64,000 nt of DNA from positions 1-64,000 of the forward strand of contig JBAYTR010000010.1 in the NCBI GenBank assembly GCA_041675505.1, in the 5' to 3' direction. The position numbers were made by a program, and so were the translations under genes. The notes beneath the pieces are model-generated. The model was not told the DNA's origin. It saw only the letters and a program-made list of their open reading frames with translations, and made no database searches. Position 1 is the first letter of the stretch; each line of letters starts with the position of its first letter. Positions 58,762-64,000 of the stretch are shown here, piece by piece. This DNA comes from JAGPCK01 sp041675505. GTDB lineage: Bacteria; Bacteroidota; Bacteroidia; UKL13-3.

Positions 58762-60957
58762 ATGAACTTGGGCCGTGTATACTCCACAACACGGGTGTTT
58801 ACAACTGTTTTTAATATTAGAAACTTATCTCGATATTTGAAAAAACTACTACCGGTGTCCTTACAGCAACTTCCCGGCTTTTTGAGAGCTACTCGGCAAC
58901 TACCTCTTTACCTTATCGGGGTAGTGTTGATTTCGTTTGCTTTCAGCGCTTGCGAAAGGAAAGAAGCAGAAACGTCTTTCGGCATTGATACCACCCAATC
59001 TTATTCGCAACTGGACACACTGGAGCGGTCCATCAATGAGATTTTAATGTCCATTCCACAGGGAAGTAAAGTGGGGGCAATTGATTCTTTTTTTGCCAAC
59101 AAAAAACACATCCCGTTCTCACGCGAGCGCCACCTGGCTTATCGGGCAGCGCATTACCTGAGAGATGAGCGTTTGATGCTCGCCCTCTCTGATTTAGATA
59201 CGCTTATAGAAATTACAGAGAAAAAACCTTCCGCACAAAAAATATATGCCGAAGCTCTTTTTAACAAAGCGGATATTTTTATCCTGTTGGGGAAATACAA
59301 CTTTGCCTACGAATTTTACAGCAGAGCGGGAGAGGTAGCCAGAAGAACAAAAGATGCCTGTATCTCTTCCATGTTTGATTACCGTATTGCGATGGTGTTG
59401 TACCGCCAGGAGTTTTACGACAAGGCCATAGGTTACTTCAACAGGGCCAAAAGTTCATATTTGGCGTGCGACAGCTCATTTATTCCCATGTTCAGGGTGC
59501 AGGAGATTTATGACAACATTGGTCTTTGTTACTTTAAGCAGAAAAAATATGATTCAGCGCAGCTTTATTACGACAGTACTCTGGCCTATATCAACAACAT
59601 GCCTTCTGCCACGCAGCTTACTTCTGATATGTTAAACTCAGCGCGATCAGTGGTGTATGTTAATCAGGCGCAGTGCCTGTTGTACCAAGGCGATACACTT
59701 GCTGCACTTGCTGCGTATAAAAAAGGAATTACACCGGTAGCCAAGACCAGAGAGAAAATTTTTACTGCGAGCGCGTTGTTGAGAGTATCTGAAGTATTCG
59801 CGGCACTCAACCAACTCGATGAAGCAGAAGCAAGCATTGCTGAAGCAGAGGAGTTACAACAGCAAACGGGTGTTGCTTCAATAAAAAGAGATTTGTACAA
59901 GGCCCGCTGGAAATTAAGTTTGCTCAAAAACGAAAAAGATAAAGCGCTGCAATACGCAAAAGCGTATTGGGATTTAAAAGACTCCATATTGATGGAAGAA
60001 AAAGAAACGCAGGCCAACAGCATTAATTTGTTTATGCAGGCGTTTGAATACAACGAGCGGGAAACCGAACTTGTGGAGGAAGGCAGAAACAGAGAGCAAC
60101 GCCTGTTGTTGTCAGTAATTATAGCCATTGCAGCGTTTATTGCCACCATGATTTCTTTGTTTTCGTGGATGAAATCGCGCAAACAAAACAGACAACTGTT
60201 GTTGTTGAATGAACAAATTGCCGACCAAAGCAAAACCATCAAACAAACGTATGAAGACCTGAAGTTGCTTGATCAAACAAAGGACCGCATTATGGGAATT
60301 GTTGCGCATGATTTACGCAATCCCATCTCAGCGATTTATTCCATGGCCACACTTTTGAATGAACAGGCCAAAGAGCGCAAAGACGATGAGGAGATTCAAA
60401 TGACCAACCTGGTGCGCACAGCCTGCGAGGGCTCATTGGAGTTGATACAAGAGATTATGATGGTGGCCGACCTTCAACACAACAAAGGTTTTGTGAAGAA
60501 AGAGCGTGTACGAATCAATGAGTTTGTTGATTCTACGGTGAAGCTCATTCGGTTTAAGTCGGCAGAAAAGCGGCAGACCATTCAAATGATTTTGCCGGAA
60601 CAGGAACAGGAAATAATGATGAGCCCCGATAAAATGCGCAGGGTGTTGAGTAATCTGCTGGTAAATGCCATCAAGTTCAGTAAAGACGGAAGTAATATTC
60701 TGGTGCGATCAGAAGTACAGAATTACCACTGGATAGTGTCGGTTAAGGACCAGGGCATTGGTATACCCGACCACATGAAGAGTCAGATTTTTGAAACCTT
60801 TACCAAAGCCAAACGAGCAGGTACATCAGGAGAGAAACCATTCGGTTTGGGTTTGTCCATAGTAAAACAAATTGTAGAAGCACACGCAGGCAAAATATGG
60901 TTTGAAAGTGAAGAGGGTCTTGGCTCTACCTTTTTTGTGCAGTTGCCGGTGGAGTAA
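58762..60957 (+). CDS. TPR-containing sensor histidine kinase
   Basis: The protein is about 731 residues from ATG 58762. The start is uncertain: a lipobox-like FSAC after PLYLIGVVLISFAF may mean a later non-ATG start. A periplasmic TPR array (about residues 85-410; ALFNKADIFILLGKYNFAYE, DNIGLCYFKQKKYDSAQLYY) is followed by one helix (about 440-460) and a coiled coil. The HisKA domain follows (VAHDLRNPISAIYSMATLL, phospho-His), then the HATPase_c domain (LLVNAIKFSKDG, DQGIGIPDHM, GLGLSIVKQIVEAHAGKI). All kinase boxes are present. No response regulator is adjacent, so the partner is unknown. Confidence 0.88.
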   Translation: MNLGRVYSTTRVFTTVFNIRNLSRYLKKLLPVSLQQLPGFLRATRQLPLYLIGVVLISFAFSACERKEAETSFGIDTTQSYSQLDTLERSINEILMSIPQGSKVGAIDSFFANKKHIPFSRERHLAYRAAHYLRDERLMLALSDLDTLIEITEKKPSAQKIYAEALFNKADIFILLGKYNFAYEFYSRAGEVARRTKDACISSMFDYRIAMVLYRQEFYDKAIGYFNRAKSSYLACDSSFIPMFRVQEIYDNIGLCYFKQKKYDSAQLYYDSTLAYINNMPSATQLTSDMLNSARSVVYVNQAQCLLYQGDTLAALAAYKKGITPVAKTREKIFTASALLRVSEVFAALNQLDEAEASIAEAEELQQQTGVASIKRDLYKARWKLSLLKNEKDKALQYAKAYWDLKDSILMEEKETQANSINLFMQAFEYNERETELVEEGRNREQRLLLSVIIAIAAFIATMISLFSWMKSRKQNRQLLLLNEQIADQSKTIKQTYEDLKLLDQTKDRIMGIVAHDLRNPISAIYSMATLLNEQAKERKDDEEIQMTNLVRTACEGSLELIQEIMMVADLQHNKGFVKKERVRINEFVDSTVKLIRFKSAEKRQTIQMILPEQEQEIMMSPDKMRRVLSNLLVNAIKFSKDGSNILVRSEVQNYHWIVSVKDQGIGIPDHMKSQIFETFTKAKRAGTSGEKPFGLGLSIVKQIVEAHAGKIWFESEEGLGSTFFVQLPVE

Positions 60958-60964
60958 AGCTTTG

Positions 60965-61074
60965 CGCACCCGCTTAGTTGCCAAATACGGAACGATAAAT
61001 TTTCGAGCTAAGACAATGATTAATGCGTTAAAAAGTCTCAAATACAGCGATTTATGGGCAATTGAGCGGGTGCG
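60965..61074. repeat. 18-bp inverted repeat with 74-base loop
   Basis: CGCACCCGCTTAGTTGCC (about 60965-60982) faces GGCAATTGAGCGGGTGCG (61057-61074), with 16 of 18 positions complementary. It lies between the histidine kinase stop and the 3' end of the minus-strand TPR lipoprotein, as the other cassette-type repeats lie after accessory genes. The loop is AT-rich and has no T-run terminator. Confidence 0.65.
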
Positions 61075-61079
61075 TTGTT

Positions 61080-61712
61080 TTAGTGCAGCGCGACCATTAT
61101 TTCTTTATATAAGTCTTGTCCTTGAGTGTCTTTCGGATTTAGTTTCATATATAGTTTGCAATATTCTTCCGCACTTTTGTAATCGCATATATTATATGAT
61201 TGGACGGCAATATTATAGTATGCGTTAGAGAACAATGAATCCCTCGCAATACAGATTTTGTATAAATCAATTGCGGATTTTAGATTTTCCCTTGCGACTT
61301 CTAACATTGCCATAGAAAATGGCAACATAGCATTATTCGTATCTAGTTTTATTGCAATTAAATAGTTGTTCATAGCTAAATCATATTTTTCTAGACCTTG
61401 AAATCCCGAACCAATATGGCTAAATCCGTCTGCGAGATTAGGGTACTTTTCTGTTAATTTTTCTCCCCAAGAAATTTCGTCATAATATTTTTCTAAACGA
61501 CTATAGGAAAAGGCTATCATATTTAAACATAATATTTCCATTGAACTGTCGGGCTCATTATCCAATATTTTTTCACAGACTTCTATTGCTTCTCTGTGTT
61601 GTCCGCTTTCCTGTAAATTGATTACCTCTTCTATCATCAGAGTACTGTCTTTTGCATTATGGTTGCAACCAAGACTTAGTATAATAATCAAGAGAATAAA
61701 ATTTCTATACAT
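61080..61712 (-). CDS. small TPR lipoprotein
   Basis: The 210-residue protein has a lipoprotein signal (MYRNFILLIIILSLGC, Cys 16) and four TPR units (GQHREAIEVCEKILDNEPDS, EKYDLAMNNYLIAIKLDTNN, ENLKSAIDLYKICIARDSL, CDYKSAEEYCKLYMKLNPKD). It is AT-rich compared with recR beside it and is placed between that gene and a strong inverted repeat. It is probably an accessory envelope lipoprotein; function unknown. Confidence 0.75.
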   Translation of the reverse strand: MYRNFILLIIILSLGCNHNAKDSTLMIEEVINLQESGQHREAIEVCEKILDNEPDSSMEILCLNMIAFSYSRLEKYYDEISWGEKLTEKYPNLADGFSHIGSGFQGLEKYDLAMNNYLIAIKLDTNNAMLPFSMAMLEVARENLKSAIDLYKICIARDSLFSNAYYNIAVQSYNICDYKSAEEYCKLYMKLNPKDTQGQDLYKEIMVALH

Positions 61713-61736
61713 ATGTTCCTTTAAAATTACGCAGAA

Positions 61737-62342
61737 CTACCCGCTATACGGTATCCGGTTCATAATGGACCTTCCCAGGGTAACCTCATCCGCATATTCC
61801 AACTCACCACCCACGGCAATTCCCCTTGATATAGTAGTTAATTTTACCGGAGATTCCCGCAGCCGCTTGGAAAGGTAAAAGGTGGTGGTATCGCCTTCCA
61901 TGGTGGCACTTAGTGCAATCAGCAATTCTTCTATGTTCTCTTCAGCTATGCGGGTCAACAACTTATCAATGTTTAAGGCTTCGGGGCCAATGCCGTCCAT
62001 GGGAGAAATGAGTCCGCCCAGCACATAGTAGAGCCCGTTAAACTGCCCGGTATTTTCAATGGCCATCACATCACGCAAATCTTCCACCACACACAGAATT
62101 TTTTTGTTTCGGTTAACACTGTTGCATATGCGGCAGATGTTTTCATCAGACACGTTGTTGCAGCGGCTGCAAAACTTTATTTCGTTTCTTAACGTGGATA
62201 GCGAGGAGGACAGGCGATTAACTTCATCAGGACTTTGTCGCAACAAAAACAACACCATGCGCAAAGCCGATTTTTTACCTACTCCGGGAAACCTGGCCAG
62301 CTCGTTTACCGCCTGTTCAATAAGATGCGAGGGGAAGTTCAT
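61737..62342 (-). CDS. recR: recombination protein RecR
   Basis: The 201-residue protein has the full RecR order: N-terminal HhH (LARFPGVGKKSALRMVLFLL), the C4 zinc finger (CSRCNNVSDENICRIC), the Toprim domain (VVEDLRDVMAIENTGQFNGLYYVL) and the C-terminal Walker-B-like region (SRGIAVGGELEYADEVTLGRS). It acts with RecF and RecO to load RecA at gaps. It is separated by two bases from the YebC-family gene upstream. Confidence 0.96.
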   Translation of the reverse strand: MNFPSHLIEQAVNELARFPGVGKKSALRMVLFLLRQSPDEVNRLSSSLSTLRNEIKFCSRCNNVSDENICRICNSVNRNKKILCVVEDLRDVMAIENTGQFNGLYYVLGGLISPMDGIGPEALNIDKLLTRIAEENIEELLIALSATMEGDTTTFYLSKRLRESPVKLTTISRGIAVGGELEYADEVTLGRSIMNRIPYSG

Positions 62343-62344
62343 GC

Positions 62345-63055
62345 TTAGTGCATGTTGTGGTAAATGTTGGTAACGTCTTCGTCTTCTTCAATCATTTCAA
62401 TCAGGCGGCCTACCTCTTCTTCCTGTGTTTCATTGAGCTCCACATAGGTGGTAGGTATGCGTTGCAACTCGGCATTCACAATTTCAATTTTTCTGTCTTC
62501 CAGTGCTTTTTGCATGGCACCAAAATCAGTAAATGGTACAGATAACATGAGGTGACCTTCGCCATCGTCTTCTGCTTCTTCCAAACCGAAGTCAATCATT
62601 TCGAGTTCAAAATCTTCAAGGTTGATACCGGTGTTCTTAATTTTAAAAATACCCTTGCGGTCAAACAAAAAATCAAGACTGCCTGATATTACCATTTGCC
62701 CGCCACGTTTATTGAAATAACTGCGCAGGTTGGCTACGGTACGGGTAGGGTTATCGGTAGCAGTTTCAATAATGAGGGCCACACCGTGTGGTCCTTTTCC
62801 TTCGTATACTACTTCTTCAAACTCTTTGTCCTGTTTAGTGCTGGCCCGTTGTATGGCACCATCAATATTGGCTTTGGGCATGTTCACAGCCTTGGCGTTG
62901 GCAATAATGGCCCGCAAGCGCGAGTTGCCCTCCGGGTCAGGTCCACCGGCTTTTACAGCGATGGCAATCTCTTTCCCGAACTTGGTGAAAGCCTTACTCA
63001 TTTTGGCATAGCGGGCAAACATCTTGTGCTTGCGCTTTTCAAAAACTCTTCCCAT
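62345..63055 (-). CDS. YebC/PmpR family DNA-binding regulator
   Basis: The 236-residue protein has the TACO1/YebC pattern: RKHKMFARYAKMSKAFTKFG, KAGGPDPEGNSRLRAIIANAKAVNMPKANI (conserved block), YEGKGPHGVALIIE and the acidic C-terminal TEED-like end. Family members bind DNA or, in some bacteria, help translation of polyproline proteins. It is the first gene of a two-gene unit with recR. Confidence 0.92.
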   Translation of the reverse strand: MGRVFEKRKHKMFARYAKMSKAFTKFGKEIAIAVKAGGPDPEGNSRLRAIIANAKAVNMPKANIDGAIQRASTKQDKEFEEVVYEGKGPHGVALIIETATDNPTRTVANLRSYFNKRGGQMVISGSLDFLFDRKGIFKIKNTGINLEDFELEMIDFGLEEAEDDGEGHLMLSVPFTDFGAMQKALEDRKIEIVNAELQRIPTTYVELNETQEEEVGRLIEMIEEDEDVTNIYHNMH

Positions 63056-63221
63056 ACTACAATGTACTTAAGGGTGCAAATTTAACAATCCTGAGTACCT
63101 TTTGAAACCACGGGGGATTAAAAATTCAAAACCGGCCAAAAGAAGAGTTGAGGCCTTGATAACCCACTCAACGGCAGGTTGTCTGAATGCCTGTGAGTTG
63201 AAATATAGCGGAGTACAATAA

Positions 63222-63695
63222 TTACTTTAAGGAAGCGGAGTACATCCACACCAGTTTTTCCTGCTGGCGAATGTAATCGCTCATCATCGAGTTGGTACCC
63301 TCGTCACTGGCTTTAGCTGAGAGCTCGAGTAGCCTGCGCTCAATAGTAAGTAATACCTCAAAGGAACTCAGCACCTCTTTAACCGCTTTTTTGCCATCGA
63401 CTATGTTTTGAGCTTCTTTGATACGTGCTGCTTTTACATAAGACGTAAATGAGTGCATGGGCGTGTGGCCAAGGGTAAGTACGCGTTCGGCTATTTCATC
63501 AATTTTGAGTAAGGCATCGGTATACAATTCCTCAAACTTGAGGTGCAGTTCAAAAAACTTTTCTCCGGCAATGTTCCAATGAAAGCCCCGGGCATTAATG
63601 TAGAACAGCTGGTAGTTGGCCAGCAGCTCATTTAATCCGTCAGCCAGCTCTTTGCATTTTTTAGTGTCGAGTCCGATAAGATTTTTATTTTTCAC
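63222..63695 (-). CDS. Dps family ferritin-like DNA-protection protein
   Basis: The 157-residue protein uses GTG 63695, which gives the family start (MKNKNLIGLDTKKCKELADG). A longer frame begins upstream of the -7 element and is rejected. The ferroxidase site of Dps at the dimer interface is present: YINARGFHWNIAGEKFFELH (His), ELYTDALLKIDEIAERVLTLG (Asp/Glu). The N-terminal tail is short and weakly basic. It stores iron and protects DNA from peroxide. Transcription is divergent from the symporter gene. Confidence 0.9.
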   Translation of the reverse strand: MKNKNLIGLDTKKCKELADGLNELLANYQLFYINARGFHWNIAGEKFFELHLKFEELYTDALLKIDEIAERVLTLGHTPMHSFTSYVKAARIKEAQNIVDGKKAVKEVLSSFEVLLTIERRLLELSAKASDEGTNSMMSDYIRQQEKLVWMYSASLK

Positions 63696-63716
63696 GGTGG
63701 TGCTATTTATTTCATT

Positions 63717-63724
63717 CAAAGGTA
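63717..63724 (-). promoter_or_regulatory. -7 element for dps
   Basis: TACCTTTG on the minus strand (TAnnTTTG), 21 bases before GTG 63695. It places the start downstream of the first frame-opening TTG. Confidence 0.5.
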
Positions 63725-63810
63725 TGGGAACAACTGCCAATAGATTTTTTGGGTGTCTTATTTCCCTAACACCACAGGATAACTTTTGTTTTCAGTTTGG
63801 TTTATAGAGG

Positions 63811-63818
63811 TAACTTTG
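63811..63818 (+). promoter_or_regulatory. promoter of the sodium:solute symporter
   Basis: TAACTTTG (TAnnTTTG) with TTTG at 63785-63788, 22 bases upstream. The ATG follows only four bases after the -7 element, implying an almost leaderless mRNA. Confidence 0.5.
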
Positions 63819-63822
63819 TTTC

Positions 63823-64000
63823 ATGTCACCTGCAGTACTTTTCGGCTTTGTGTTGGGTTATTTTCTTATTCTCCTGGCAGTAGCCTGGGTTACTTCCCGC
63901 AACTCCACCAACGATTCTTTTTTTATAGGCAACAAAAGCAGCAACTGGATGCTGGTGGCCTTTGGTATGATTGGCACCTCGCTGAGCGGAGTTACTTTTG
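63823..64000 (+). CDS. sodium:solute symporter (5' part, cut by window end)
   Basis: ATG 63823 opens a frame that runs off the right edge (59 complete codons). It shows a first membrane helix (VLFGFVLGYFLILLAVAWV) then the SSS-family loop TSRNSTNDSFFIGNKSSNW and the start of helix 2 (MLVAFGMIGTSLSGVTF), which matches the N-terminus of Bacteroidota sodium:solute symporters. The substrate cannot be told. Confidence 0.85.
   Translation, partial: MSPAVLFGFVLGYFLILLAVAWVTSRNSTNDSFFIGNKSSNWMLVAFGMIGTSLSGVTF

Overview
The window is chromosomal DNA of a member of the Bacteroidota. Three lines of evidence support this. Several secreted proteins end in type IX secretion (T9SS) sorting domains of types A and B. 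A bacillithiol-synthesis glycosyltransferase (BshA) is present. Many genes are preceded by the Bacteroidota-specific -7 promoter element TAnnTTTG, usually within about 5-35 bp of the start codon. Several genes start with TTG or GTG, and the promoter position often decides the start. No rRNA, tRNA, CRISPR array, IS transposase or integrase gene was recognised. The order and genus cannot be fixed from this sequence alone.

Layout. (1) 1-7.4 kb is an accessory-looking, AT-richer stretch of small unrelated genes: a two-helix membrane protein with a 41-residue basic partner, a propeller-repeat lipoprotein, a Crp/Fnr regulator, two tandem paralogous outer-membrane-type proteins with a co-duplicated promoter, an SRPBCC protein, a DUF1801 protein, a TIGR03643 protein and small secreted unknowns. 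Several of these genes are followed by long imperfect inverted repeats bounded by TAAC...GTTA, which look like gene-cassette boundaries. (2) 7.4-31.9 kb is mostly core: DUF2911 and amidohydrolase-like exported proteins on divergent promoters; a mutL-rhomboid-rhomboid-endonuclease/exonuclease/phosphatase operon; a GH3/beta-lactamase fusion; bshA; an SBBP-repeat T9SS protein; an rRNA pseudouridine synthase with a long basic repeat tail; a pair of M16 peptidases; and a T9SS type B protein. Two parS-like palindromes lie just upstream of mnmG, followed by a methyltransferase and an Ig-like lipoprotein. (3) 32.3-42.1 kb holds pheS, a TPR protein, and a co-directional run of flippase, dut, nucleotidyltransferase, TPR protein, DUF4292 lipoprotein and EnvC-like protein. 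(4) 42.1-45.6 kb is a second accessory stretch. It contains a RhuM-Fic protein and a gene remnant enclosed by two 65-bp near-identical direct repeats, the left one overlapping the end of the EnvC-like gene. Then come a lipoprotein, another TAAC...GTTA inverted repeat, a DHFR/RibD-like reductase and a membrane protein. (5) 45.8-64 kb is core again: alanine dehydrogenase, a T9SS protein and subtilase, exodeoxyribonuclease III, hydroxyacyl-CoA dehydrogenase, a GH16-like protein, a NodB-like protein, an LpxH-like phosphoesterase, two glycosyltransferases, a TPR histidine kinase, recR, a YebC-family regulator, a Dps protein and the start of a sodium:solute symporter. A small TPR lipoprotein followed by a strong inverted repeat is inserted beside recR.

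Functionally, the core genes cover DNA maintenance (mutL, xth, recR, dut, dps), translation (pheS, mnmG, pseudouridine synthase), cell-envelope and polysaccharide assembly (flippase, nucleotidyltransferase, glycosyltransferases, EnvC-like, LpxH-like, GH3), redox buffering (bshA) and T9SS secretion. The most unusual signals are the cassette-like inverted repeats in the accessory stretches, the parS pair at mnmG, the 65-bp duplication around the RhuM-Fic gene, the co-duplicated Crp-type promoter, and several enzyme-family proteins whose catalytic residues are missing.
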